From Rhododendron vialii (taxonomy: Eukaryota > Streptophyta > Magnoliopsida > Ericales > Ericaceae): a DNA stretch of 64,000 bases. This document shows, piece after piece, positions 34,581 to 46,144 of this stretch. The stretch is taken from the NCBI RefSeq assembly GCF_030253575.1, contig NC_080559.1, forward strand, positions 33,413,501 through 33,477,500. Direction: 5' to 3'. Position 1 is the first letter of the stretch, and every line of letters begins with the position of its first letter. The position numbers were made by a program, and so were the translations under genes. The notes under the pieces were generated by a model. That model searched no databases, was not told the origin of the DNA, and saw only the letters and a list, made by a program, of their open reading frames with translations.

Positions 34581-35895
34581 GCTTTAGTTTTTTTTTTTTT
34601 TGTCAATATTAGTGGGGTATTAAAGTTAACACATGAAAATTCAAAGGTTATCCATAGTCCTGACCCCAAAGCCCGTCCTCGTGAGGCGAGCACAGAGAGG
34701 AAAATGAGACAACCAACTAGACTAGCAGTGGTTTCTCTGTCCTTGCTTCAGTTTGGTAAGGAAATAAAGAGGAAATGAACAGGTACTTATCTTATCGAAA
34801 ACAACAATTTTTGCAGTATTGAAAGAGGAACACTATTGAAATTACTGTACAAGTAATTTATTGCAACTATATTATCAAAAGACAGCAATTTGATCATGCC
34901 AACTTACCAGTCAAAACTAATGCAATTTGGAAAGGAGGAGTATTATATTTCTATGGTTGAAGAAAAAGACCGGTTCTTGTTGGAATTTTTGCTTCCCAGA
35001 AATGCAGGATCCCAAATAGTCACTTTCAAGTAGAAACGGTGCAATCCAAATAGGTTCATATTTTGACCCGTAATCCCTTTTAGTATGGGTGAATTATGGC
35101 ATCCGCGTTATCACATTCATACTGTACTAATTGATTATTGTCCACGTTGATAACCAAAAGAACAAAAAAGAGCTTTCTCCACACCGAGAGAGGTCAGAAT
35201 GATGTGCACCACTGCCACCACCACATTAGATTGGTCAACAATCATGTTTGATATACCTAATTTTTCAGTTAAATAATGTTGATTTGGATCTTAATGAGAA
35301 GTTATGGATTTGGATTTTAAAAAGTGATCAATGGTGAAGATGTGGATTTGAATTTTATAAGGATTAATGCTCAAGTAGTCTATACTTTTCTTCTCTTTGT
35401 TTAGATTCGGCAATCGTGCATATGACACGTCTTAGTTTATTTGTCCAATTTTAAAAACGAAATTTTTTAAGAGAACATAAAACACAAATAACATCGTGTC
35501 GTGTGGGACTCATTTCGGAGTCTTACGTAAATGATTGGATATGTTCAATTTATTTAAAATATATCTATTTTAACAACCTTACAAAAAACAGCTCAGTCAT
35601 ATATGAGTAATATTTTGATCAGCTCAATTATTATTTGCTCAATTTTTGGACAGAAGATAGTAGAAGATATAGATTACAATCCGCAAGAAAAGATGACATT
35701 AAGTTTTAATTAAGGATTATTCTAACATCTGCCAAAAGGGTATAAGATAATAGGTAAAATGTGTATTGATATTTGAGAAATGTGTATTGATATTTGTGAA
35801 AGTCTAAAAATATCCGTGAGAGATGCATTGATATCCAAACTTTGAAATTATGTGTATATTATTCTCCGTCTAGTAGGCGGAAGTTAGCAAAATTG
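34581..35895. other. Intergenic DNA
   Basis: AT-rich, no gene recognised; a short direct repeat (atgtgtattgatatttg) near 35758-35805. Confidence 0.4.
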
Positions 35896-36578
35896 GAGCA
35901 GTACTGCTATAGATGCCGATAGGTACCGTATAGACCGCGTACCGATGGCCACCAGGGCTCACTACAGGCCCTGCATGAAAAATCCGAGCCATTCAATAAT
36001 TTTAAAACAAAAAACCGAGTGGGTGTCGTAAAAAATCAAATCAATCCAATATGTGTAGGTGCTTGATTGAAGCTTCCCATTTTTCATCAAATCTTCCCAC
36101 TTTTCCCTATTTTTACAAAATGGAAGGATCGGATTGAGCACTTACACATCTCGGATTTAGCTGATTTTTTATAATGCCCCCTCAACTTTTTAAAAAAATT
36201 TATTGAACGGCTTGGATTTTCCGTGGAAGGCCCGTAGTGGGGCCCTATACGGCAGTCGATACACCATCTGTATGGAAACTGTCGGTCTTCATATCTTTTT
36301 CGAGCAAAACCGCGCGCGCGGCCGTCTCCGGCCACCAGACGGCCGATCCGAGCCGTCCAAAATTTTTTTAAAAAAAAACCGACACATATATACACGAAAA
36401 ATATGGTGTCTAGATCAAGCACCCTACACACATCGGATGCCGTTGATTCCCGGGCCGGGCCCCTCGGTTTTTTTTTAAAATTTTTTTGGACGGCTCGGAT
36501 CAGTCGTCCGGTGGCCAGAGACGGCCGCGCGCTGCGGTCGGTACCGTTTCCCTACACTATTCATCGGTGCAAATAGGA
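35896..36578. mobile_element. Composite of two fold-back MITE-like elements
   Basis: Two adjacent inverted repeats. In 35900-36262 the arms share taccgatgg / aggccc / aaaatccgagcc. In 36285-36578 a stem of about 75 bp pairs gcgcggccgtctccggccac...gatccgagccgtcc at 36308-36370 with its complement at 36485-36535. The right end, caaataggatttctg, matches the right end of the MITE at 59992-60216, so they share a family. No exact target duplication seen. Confidence 0.6.
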
Positions 36579-37110
36579 TTTCTGTTAATTAAAAACCTCG
36601 TCATTGACCACTTGATTTGGTGATTCATTGGCTTCTAGAACAAAATGCCTCACACAGATGAGACACTTCAAAGTTAAACTCCCTAACTTTTCAACACGCA
36701 CGCGCTGACGCGACATCCCAATGTCTCATGTTTCCCACGACCCTCTCTCTCTCTCTCACAATCTTCTTCTTTCTCGTCCGCGTCAAATTTCGTGTCCCGA
36801 CCCAATTCAGCCGCCCTTCAAAATTGAACCCAAATCGAAACAGAAACCAAACTCCTCTCTTTAACAACGCGTACCTTCCACCCCACTTCTCCCCACCTTT
36901 TTCTCAGAAAATTCTTGCGTGTAGACTCATACTATATATGTGGCCTTTTTGATTCGCCCTGACCTCATTCTCACACACCCTTTCGTCGATTTCTTTAATC
37001 AACCCATTTCGATTTGGTCTACTCCTCTGTTCTCGATCCATCTCTTTTTCGTTTCATTTCGAGTTGGGTCGTTGAATTTGGGATTTTTTTAAAAAAAATA
37101 TACAAGGAAG
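36579..37110 (+). promoter_or_regulatory. Promoter and leader region of the AG peptide gene
   Basis: CT-rich DNA from 36738 and pyrimidine-rich sequence before the ATG at 37111. A tatatat motif lies at 36932-36938. Exact transcription start not determined. Confidence 0.35.
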
Positions 37111-37823
37111 ATGAATTCGGCCATGAGATTGTTTGCGCTTCCGATGGTTGGTTTCTTTTTCATGGCGATTCTCCAAGTTGCACGCGGACAGGGATTCGCT
37201 CCTTCTCCTGCACCAACTAATCTTCCAGCCAACGACGGTATGTCAATATTTATGCACAATTTCACCATTTGTGGTTGTTTTTTTTCCCCCTCTTGTTTCC
37301 TTCTGGGGTGGGGTTGTCTTAGGCTATTGTTTAATGTCCGGAATTTAAGAGGAAATCAAAAAAATGTTTCTTAGAGAAATTCCAATACCATTCCAATTAG
37401 TAGAATTACTCATACCAATTAGTAGAATAAATTAGCCCAGAGTAATCCCATTTAAGTGACGAATTTGACTTCTCTGCAGTCTCTTGTGTTTCTAATGGTT
37501 CAGATTTTAAAAATATTTTTTCCAAGAAGAGTCTTTTTGAAATATGGACAGTTGAATGCAAGCATTTGGACCGGAAAAAAGCCGGATCCTAAGTGACTGG
37601 GTAGCTCATGGAGTATTTAGGATGAATTTTAACCTGAGGAATTATGTAACTACCAAATTATATTTCCACTTACCCTTCAAAGTCCATTCCATTTGTGTGA
37701 TAAAATTGAAAAATACTAATCGGAAATTTGTTTTTCTTATCAAATGCAGGCACCGCGATTGATCAAGGAATTGCTTATGTACTCCTACTTGTGGCACTCG
37801 CGATTACGTACCTCATCCATTGA
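37111..37823 (+). CDS. Arabinogalactan peptide, GPI-anchored (2 exons)
   Basis: Cell-surface AG peptide of the AGP16/20 type. Exons inferred 37111-37237 and 37750-37823 (phase 1; gacg|gtatgt, aatgcag|gcaccg), giving 66 aa, a typical AG-peptide length. Order: signal peptide (MNSAMRLFALPMVGFFFMAI, to about QVARG), a short mature core QGFAPSPAPTNLPANDG with the AP/SP/PA dipeptides that become hydroxyproline-arabinogalactan sites, then TAIDQGIAYVLLLVALAITY with LIH at the end, a GPI-anchor signal very close to that of Arabidopsis AGP16 and AGP20. The intron splits the core from the anchor signal. Likely a plasma-membrane or wall proteoglycan; its exact role is unknown. The second exon is too short to show as a long frame. 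Confidence 0.9.
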
Positions 37824-38880
37824 TGTTTTGATCTCTCGCGTTCTGTTTTCATTTTCGGCCATTTTTTTACTTCCATTTTATCTCGATTCTTTATTTTTGT
37901 TCTTGTATCTATTGCGAGATGGTCCACGGGTTTCTGTATGGATGCATTCCTTGTAAACGAAAACTCCAAAAAAAAAAAATTACCAGGCATGATGTAAGTG
38001 TTCGAAGTTTTGTACAATGGAACGCGACTCGTAATTCCTCCATTCTCTTCTACCGAATGTACAAGAAAGACGGGCTCACAAATTCGATTATGTAATGCAG
38101 ATATCCCTGTGGGTTTGCCTAGATTGATTTTTTTAACACTATGGTTGAGGCGTGCCCCATTGAACATTGCTTTTTTCCAATGAATGTGTTCGGGCGAGTT
38201 TACCGCACCTTGGAAAATTCATTCCGTAGATATTGGTTGGGTCATGGGTGAGACGCTCCTTTATTGGTCGAGTTTTACGATGCATTCTGCAGCTTTCTTT
38301 CACAATGTTCTCTCTTCTATGACCTTCACAGACTAGCAAGAAAATTGAAATGTTTGGCTAATGGGGAAAAAAATTTGAAATTGCTAATGTGTACAAAAAC
38401 CGACTTGAGTAAAATGTAAAGATCAAATAAAATATGGGAAGATCATAGAATGGAAAAATCTGGACCGTTGATTGATGAGATCGACAATTGTGTATCGTCC
38501 TACATGCGCACTACACAGGGGTGTACTACAGCACGTCCGGTTCCCAATAATCATAACTAAAATCGTCCAGCTTATGTTTTAGTACTGGGATATTATTACA
38601 TATTCCTAGATATCATACTTTCATTGTTTAGAAAGTTTCTCATTCTTTCATGCATGTTTACAACGGGTAAGCAGAGACGGCACCAAGATTTTAGTTTAGC
38701 AAAGACAAAAATACTTAAAAAGAAATTTATATAGAACACACTGTATTAAATAAAAGATATTTGGATTGGGTATAAATTGTTTTCTCGAGCTATAATGTCT
38801 GCTTAATTGCTTTACAAAAGTAAGTAAATTTTCATTTACTTTGGTTTTGTAAGAATGATCCAGTACATACAATATAGTTT
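37824..38880. other. 3' region of the AG peptide gene and intergenic DNA
   Basis: Probable 3' UTR from 37824. 38455-38560 (tctggaccgttgattgatg; cgcactacacaggggtgtac) looks repeat-derived. No gene. Confidence 0.4.
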
Positions 38881-38894
38881 TCCCTCTTGGGTAG

Positions 38895-39690
38895 GACGCG
38901 GGGCTCTGCTGCCCGCCATGGCATAGCAGCCCCAACCCACACCTCACACCGCACAAGGGAAAAAAAAACAAACTCTTCCGCTTGCAATTCTATAGAACAG
39001 AAACGTGATTATGAGAGTCTTAGAGTTAAAATTTAATTATGTCTCTTTAGAATAATATGATCAGAATAATAAAATCTTCACGTCAATTCAAACAGATTGA
39101 AAATTGGAGCACTTAATTTTTTAATCATATTTTTAATATATAAATGGTCTAAATGTGCCAATTTTTAATTCGTTTGTACAAATACGAAAATCTTATTATT
39201 CTAATCATATTATTCTAAAGAGATATAATTAATTTTTGTCTATAGGACTCTCATTATCACGTTTCTGATCTACAGAATCCTAAACAAAGAGCAGATACTT
39301 AATTATGAGAGCCCTAGAGACAAAAATTAATTATGATACTTTAGAATAATATAATTAGAATAATAAGATATTCGTACTTGTTCAAACGAATTAAAAATTG
39401 GCGTACTTAATTTTTTAGACCGTTTATATATTAAAAAATATGATTAAAAAATTTAAGTGCTCCAATTTTCAATCCGTTTGAATTGACGCGCAGATCTTAT
39501 TATTCTGATCATATTGTTCTAAAGAAACATAATTAAATTTTAACTTTAAGGCTTTCATAATCACGTTTCTGCTCCATAGAATTGCAAGCGAAAGAGCATG
39601 TTTTTTTTTTTGCCTTATCAAAACGGTGCCGTGTGAGGTATGGGTTGGGGCTGCTGTGCCATGGTGGGCAGCAGAGCCCCGCGTCCCTTT
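38895..39690. mobile_element. Large fold-back (palindromic) element
   Basis: Outer arms of about 60 bp at 38896-38955 and 39632-39688 are inverted copies (ggacgcggggctctgctgcc ... cccaaccca). Inner arms also pair: gaaacgtgattatgagagtc at 39000 against the complement near 39545-39568, and caattttcaatccgtttgaa type segments. A single strand could fold almost end to end. No transposase; related internal sequence at 11460-11760. Target duplication unclear. Confidence 0.75.
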
Positions 39691-39780
39691 CATTGATGAT
39701 TATAATAGTATTTCACCCATCATCCGATTTAAGCCCTCTTTAACTTAAACTTTCATTGATGATTATAATAGTATATCAAA
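39691..39780. repeat. Short direct repeat
   Basis: tttcattgatgattataata followed by gtat occurs near 39688 and again near 39749, period about 61 bp, at the edge of the large palindrome. Confidence 0.6.
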
Positions 39781-40392
39781 GAAGAAGATTGTCGTTCCAC
39801 AAATGGTCAAACACCCAATCAGGAGGCTTAGCTTTTTAAGTACGAATATCAAAACCTTGCAAACCCAAAGTTGTTAAAGTGTATGCAACTACATTTGCCG
39901 ATCTACAAATAAAAAGAAAATCACAAATCCTAACCGATCAACTTCACGGCGAATATCTTCGATGACAACTTTCACTTCCGTAGGGCAAAACCACACATTG
40001 ATGGTAAGTCAATGGAACCGATCTAATCGTACCACCATTGCCTTTGCCTTGCTTCATCAAAGGACAATTACCACCACCTTTTATTGAGACCTGAAACGAC
40101 TTCTCAATGATAAAGGAAAAGCCAAGAGAAAGGAAAAATAAGAAAACACACAAAGAAACTCTCAGATCTGAGATCGAGAGAGAAACCCTCACGAGAAGAG
40201 AGTTATTGGAAAGAAAAAAAAGTCATCACCGAAGAAGAAGAAAAACTACCATCAAAGGTAAAGCCATCGCATTAGGGTGATGAAAACCCTAGGGGGAGGG
40301 AGGGGAGGGGAGGGGAAGAAGAGAGAAGACGGCTAGGTGGTTTTTTTTATTTAGAGAGAGACTCAATTTGGCCAGGCTACCAAATGTTTTTT

Positions 40393-40440
40393 CACGGTTT
40401 CTAAAGCTAATGCTTCTAGCTTTAGGAACCGTGAAAACCA
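40393..40440. repeat. Small hairpin
   Basis: cacggtttctaaagct and agctttaggaaccgtg are inverted copies around a loop of about 10 bp; a possible MITE core or structured RNA. No other support. Confidence 0.4.
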
Positions 40441-40508
40441 TTTGATCTAAATAATGGAGTTACTTGTACCTGGTTTTGCCAATTCACATCCTTTGAGTTT
40501 GAGCAGTT

Positions 40509-40677
40509 AGGTTCTACTGCCTAGTGCAGTTGGTAACCTCCCCTCTCCTCCATCCAGGAAGCAGAGGTTCAAGTCCCCTTGGGGACGGTTGGGACCCAGA
40601 GCTATGGATATCTATTGGACTCCATTAGTGCTAATCTAACTATCCCGCTAACTATAAAATATGCCAAAAAAAAAAAA
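40509..40677 (+). mobile_element. tRNA-derived SINE with target duplications
   Basis: About 169 bp with an A-box-like tagtgcagttggta (near 40523) and a B-box ggttcaagtcc (near 40567), a tRNA-related head. It ends in a poly-A run of about 13 bp and is flanked by exact agtttgagcagtt copies (40496-40508 and 40678-40690). Structure and orientation are those of a plant SINE inserted on the plus strand. Confidence 0.85.
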
Positions 40678-40766
40678 AGTTTGAGCAGTTTATTCTGTGA
40701 ATGCAGGTTTCTTCCAGAGAGCTTCGCATCGGTGAAGCTTCATAATGATTTCAGGGAGGCAAACAA

Positions 40767-40914
40767 GAGAATAAATCCTTTACATCGCCGGTGTAAACAT
40801 TTGTTTCCTCCAAATCAATTACACTGCACTAGACCATTGTTTTGCAACATGGCACAGTGTAATTGATTTGGAGGAAACAAATTTTTACACTAGTGGTGTA
40901 AAGAATTTAATATC
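40767..40914. mobile_element. Mutator-type MITE forming a near-perfect hairpin
   Basis: 148 bp. Arms of about 60 bp pair (catttgtttcctccaaatca with its complement), with gagaataaatcctttaca and tgtaaagaatttaatatc at the ends. Exact ggcaaacaa duplications flank it (40758-40766, 40915-40923). Confidence 0.85.
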
Positions 40915-40923
40915 GGCAAACAA

Positions 40924-42130
40924 ATGTGAATATCTGTTAGCCAAAGAACCTATTTAATTCCCTACCGCATAGTCTTATTTCCTTTAGTATTATTGCACCA
41001 TCTTTTCCGTTGTTTCAATTACCAGAAGACTCTTAGGTTAAATACTATTATTAGTTCGTAATCTAATTTCTCGCCTCTCTTTTCTTTTTATAAAAAAAAA
41101 GAAAAGAAAAGAAAAGAGGACAATACTGTAAAATATGGAGATCTCTTGTCATTTTTGTAGGAAGAAAAACAAAGAATCCTTTGGAGATAAGTATTTTTAT
41201 TTTGTCTAGAAAGATACGAACTCGGAACTACTTGATACATTCTTGATTCTACTATCCAATTGCTTCAATATGCGAAGTTTATTACTGCATAGGGTTACTC
41301 CACTATTTAATTGAAAGAAAGTTATTACTTTATAAACAACTTGATTAATAATTCCTCCCCACACTAATCAGAATAGAGCGTAATATCAATATTAGTTCTA
41401 TCTTTTTGTTTGTTGTTATATTATTTTCATGATGTTAGCTAGCCCATTAAATTGCAAATAATTCTCTTTCCTTTTTCTATTCTACATAACACCTCTTTCT
41501 CTTTCTTTTTCTTTTTTTTTTGGTCTCAAATCTTGAAAATGAGTGGGGCTCCTCTTCCTCAATTATCAATCCAACAGTTTTATCAGGATATATGAGAAAT
41601 CCATACTTGTGAGACAAATTCAGGTCCTATTTCCACTAAAAGTTTTGCACTATAACTTATGGGTTCTTGTGAAATTATTCATACTAAATTTTATTTTTTT
41701 TTGTTAAAAGTTAAGTTGTTTCACTAAACTAAAACATTAAACACATTTTTTTCTATTAATCCAACTCATTTTCTATAACTTATAGTTTAGTGAAAACAAC
41801 TTGAAGTTTAGGGACTACAAGAAGTAGTCAATAACTTAACGCTTAGAGAAAGCGGCCCCTCAGCAAATGTTCGGGACAATTACTAGACAACATAGAATTT
41901 CGTTTGAAATAGCGATGAAATATTTGCCCGAAGAATTTCCTTAAAACCAATCAATTTTTTTTGGTAAATAAAAAAAACCAATCAAATTTTACTCTACCAA
42001 ACATACATATATCTTTTGTGGACTAAGAAAAAGCATGCCCAAATTCTAAGAACTTTCCACCGAAAACAAAATGGACTCGGCTCCCATCCAGTTTCCTTTC
42101 CATAGTCCCTTGTCCAGTTTGCGATGTTCT
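40924..42130. other. Intergenic DNA
   Basis: AT-rich; no gene or defined repeat recognised. Confidence 0.4.
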
Positions 42131-42135
42131 TTAGC

Positions 42136-42440
42136 CCTTTTCGGACCCATTTCAATAATGGAAACCATTTACTTTTTAGAACTTGTCAAGAACATCGACC
42201 ATCTTAAAATTCAAGTTGATCAGATACCGTTTGATATGATTTCGAAATGCATTAATATCGTTTAAAAAGTGTGCAACACTGGATTGCTATCCATTTGACA
42301 CAATTATATGAAGCTTTAATGCATTTTGAAATCATATCAGACGTTATCCAATCAACCTGATCTTCAACGTGATTGTATTCTCAACAAGCTCTAAAAAAGT
42401 GAATGATTTCGATCATTATTGTGGACCCAAAAAGGTCCGC
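42136..42440. mobile_element. Inverted-repeat MITE
   Basis: Long imperfect arms: catttcaataatgg, tttagaacttgtcaagaac and gatatgatttcgaaatgcat on the left, against complements on the right up to cattattgtggaccc. A 64-codon open frame at 42071-42265 is merely one arm. Target duplication not resolved. Confidence 0.6.
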
Positions 42441-42739
42441 AAGCGGCTCAAATTAAACCAGACTTGAAGGAGAGGAAACTGGATGGGAGCTGAATCCAAA
42501 GAAAGCAACAATTACAGTTATTTCTTTTTCGTTTTTCGTTTTGAAACCAATTTTCCAAAAGTGTTTCAAAAACAGCCCAAAAGCATCAAAATATCTACAA
42601 ACAAAATAATAGACCTCACTACGTACCTGTAATTCCCACAGCCTTCCAACTTCCAACCACAAGGCCGCACCCACCACAAGGCAAAACGCCCCCTGTACAC
42701 AGACGACGCTATCGTGCGCACCGTCCTTTCTCTTCCTCA

Positions 42740-42908
42740 TACCCCCAATCCAATCAAATCCAATCTAATATCGACTCATATCTCTTCTTAGAGTCTCCTC
42801 TCCTCCTCGTATACCCATATTATTTTTCACACAATTCAATCATTCTTTCATACCACTTTATTCTTCTCTATCAATCCCCTCAATTAGATTTTTTTTGTCG
42901 GTTCAAAG
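42740..42908 (+). other. Probable 5' UTR exon of the MUT9-like kinase gene
   Basis: Pyrimidine-rich stretch ending in a strong donor (tcaaag|gtacgt). An acceptor (ttttctag at 44227) precedes the coding exon by 71 bp, implying a leader intron of about 1.3 kb that also holds a CT microsatellite (43542-43574). Inferred from splice signals. Confidence 0.45.
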
Positions 42909-43538
42909 GTACGTTCTTGATGACTTAATTCTTTTTGTGTTCAATTTTATGTTGTTGGGTATTCATTGATTTGATGAATCTGCAAGTGGGTATTGGTCCT
43001 TTTGTGATAAGTAGGTGTTTGCTGGATATTTTGCTTTGTTGATGATCATCTGAGCGGTGTGTGGGCCGATTGATGTTGGTCTGATGTGTATTTGATGTAG
43101 ATTATGTTTAGAATTGAAATCTGTTTCTGTATCGTTCTTTTTTCTTAACATACCCTATTCTGAATGTGATTTCTTGTGCTGAGTGAATGAGATTATTTTA
43201 ACTACATGGATGATTGATGGTGTTTCTATTAGTTTAAGGTGGTGTTTTTTTACGGTTAGTTGATATGTTATTCGTGGATTTATTACTGGTTTTTTCCTTG
43301 AGCTACTTTTCCTGATGACATTGAAGAGGTGGGTGAACGGTTGTTTAGCATATTGAAGGTTGATGAAGATTTTTAGCTTAGTACTAATATCTTGAGGGAG
43401 TAGTGAGTTGGTGCTTGGACTGAATGTAGTAGTCTAGTATATATCTCCTGCAAAGCTAGTTCAACTATTGAGAGTGAAATGGTCTTTACGTAGTCTAATA
43501 TTACAGGATGCATTTGTTGAGATGCTTTTGTATGTGAA

Positions 43539-43541
<3 letters not shown>

Positions 43542-43574
<33 letters not shown>
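43542..43574. repeat. CT microsatellite
   Basis: Uninterrupted CT run in the presumed leader intron of the kinase gene. Confidence 0.85.
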
Positions 43575-43576
<2 letters not shown>

Positions 43577-44298
43577 GCTTATTATAGTGACATAGAATGA
43601 ATGAGGCTGTATTGACAACAATCAACATGTTTGAGATTTTACAAGGGTTTGGCTTTTTGCCAGAAAAGAAGATTTTCACTTGTATGCGGTGGACTTAGCA
43701 TGCATATCAATCTCTATTTGAACTTCTCATTACTGAACATGTGGGCCTGCTTCATGTTTCTCTACATTAGTCAAAAGAATCAGCACAGGAACAGTTGCAA
43801 TTTCAAAAAGGTTTGTGTGACTGCTTTTTGAAACTGGTTCTCAGAGTGCTTGCTCATTTTGCAGTCCCGATCATATGTTCTATGCAATAACCTGTTACGA
43901 GTCTTACGACCCATATCTTGAATAAACCAGGAGAGATCAATAGATTGTTGACATAGGGGCCTCATTCACTTAGCAGATTGGGTGACATATGCTGATCCAG
44001 TTATGTTACAAGCCATTTAAACTGTTTTGTATGTATGTGATGGCATTCTGCAGTGATAATATGCTTTATTGCTTCATAGAATGATATGTGATGGAGTTAA
44101 TTTTTATGTGCAATAGAAGATAGGTCCTGTTGATTAGGACGTCAGTGCTGCAGATAGCTCTGAAGTGTTTTGTCAAAATATTATGTTTGTCCAATATGAT
44201 TGTCTGATATTGGTTTACATTTTCTAGGTTTAAATCAGTTGATGCTCTTTGTGATTGGAGGATAAATTTAGACAAGTTATCATATTGCATGGGGAAGG

Positions 44299-46113
44299 AT
44301 GCCAGATTTGAGAAGTGGGATTCCTAAATCTAAGAGGGTCAACAATATCCAGGAAAATCCTGCTGTTTTGGTACCAACACGTCGGCGCGGCACTGGAAGA
44401 GGTAAGGGATCCAAAGCTGCAGTCCTGAAATCACCTCCTCTTAGTCCAGTTGACCCAGGACATCCTTCTACAAGGCCAAGGTCTGTTGGTAGAGGCAGAG
44501 GTAGAGGGTGTAAAGCAATGAATCAAGACAAGAATGCCGAGCTTTTCGGCACTGGCATCGGGGCCCGGGTTCAAGCCGGTTTTGATCCAGAAATGAGAGA
44601 AGTGGCTGCTATTCCTGCTGAGTTGGCAGTAGAGAGAAGTGCAAAACAATTGGCTGCTGCTGAGGGGGAAGGAAGCACAAATCCACTTCCTGAAAGGGTA
44701 CAGTTAGCCTCCCATTTGTATCACCTGCATATTGCTTTTAATAACTAGATTAGGAGATTTAGGACATTGTGTTTCTTGTTATTGTTTTAGTACTTCCATA
44801 CTGAGTCTTTTCTCTGCAAGTCAATTATCACTGTCTAACTTTTAGTGCAACACTGGCAGTTTCTTGCATTTGTCGCCTTTTATTGTAGTATATAGCATAA
44901 CAAGATAATTCAGGCTAGGGCGTTGTTAAAAATAGCCACGTCCATCTTTTATCTAGTATACAAGCGTGGTAGAATGATTATACTTTAACAAGTTTCTCAT
45001 GGTTGTGAAATATACTGCTGGATATCAACTAGTTCTTTTACTCATCTGTATGATATATTAGTTGCCTAGTTAGAAAGATTTCATGGGCTATTTTTTATAT
45101 TTCAGGAGTATAAAAGATAATTCTGTTAGGTCTCGTGCAAGTAGGTGCAAAATCATACGGAGATGTACACAAAAAGTGAATGGATGAAGTTTCTAGAACT
45201 TGCTAAACTCTGTCCACCATGATTACAAATATTATGGTTGACTCTAATTTGTGTTAATTGTTTGACTTCAGGTGAAGCTTGGCAATTCCCCAGCTTACAA
45301 GTTGGAGAGAAAGCTGGGAAAAGGGGGATTTGGGCAAGTTTATGTTGGAAGAAGGGTGACAGGTGGCTCAGGGCGCACCGGCCCAAATGCTGTTGAGGTA
45401 TGTTTTTTTCTTGTCATGGCTCCATTGTATCTCTCTAAATTTCCTTAGGGTTCATTTGATGGAGTATCGATGGTCTCCCTTTTCTAATTTCTTTTGGTTG
45501 GGACGGGGGTTGATTGGCAATAGGTGGCTTTGAAATTCGAGCATCGAAATAGTAAAGGATGCAGTTATGGCCCTCCTTTTGAGTGGCAAGTTTACAGGTA
45601 TGCAAGACTTCGTTTGTACGGTCGATTGATCTCATTTTCCTACCTGTTGTCATGAATAACTGGTTTAAAACTCTTATATTTGTTGTTGGTCTCAGCACTC
45701 TTAATGGTTGCTACGGAATTCCTTTGGTACATTACAAAGGTCGACAAGGAGACTATTATATCCTTGTAAGTATGTGTGGTTGCATTTTGAAATGTGTATG
45801 CTGTCCCCACTTTTTTTTGGCTGTTGTGCAAATCATTCTGAATTCCTTTGTGCTCATTGTGTTTGGGTTGTGAAAGCCAGGTCATGGATATGCTAGGCCC
45901 GAGTTTATGGGATGTCTGGAACTCTAATAACCAGATGTATGAAAATTCTTTACTCTGGTAATTTTTGAGTTTCTTGTTTTTTCCCTTGTCTATAATTGTT
46001 TTTCCTTTTTTCGCAGGTTGTCTGAAGAGATGGTTTCTTGCATAGCAGTGGAGGCAATATCAATCCTCCAGCAGCTTCACTTTAAGGGGTATACACCCCA
46101 ACCCCCCTCTCTC

Positions 46114-46144
<31 letters not shown>

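Noticed and set aside
42071..42265. 64-codon open frame MDSAPIQFP...
   Set aside because: Mostly one arm of the inverted repeat at 42136-42440.
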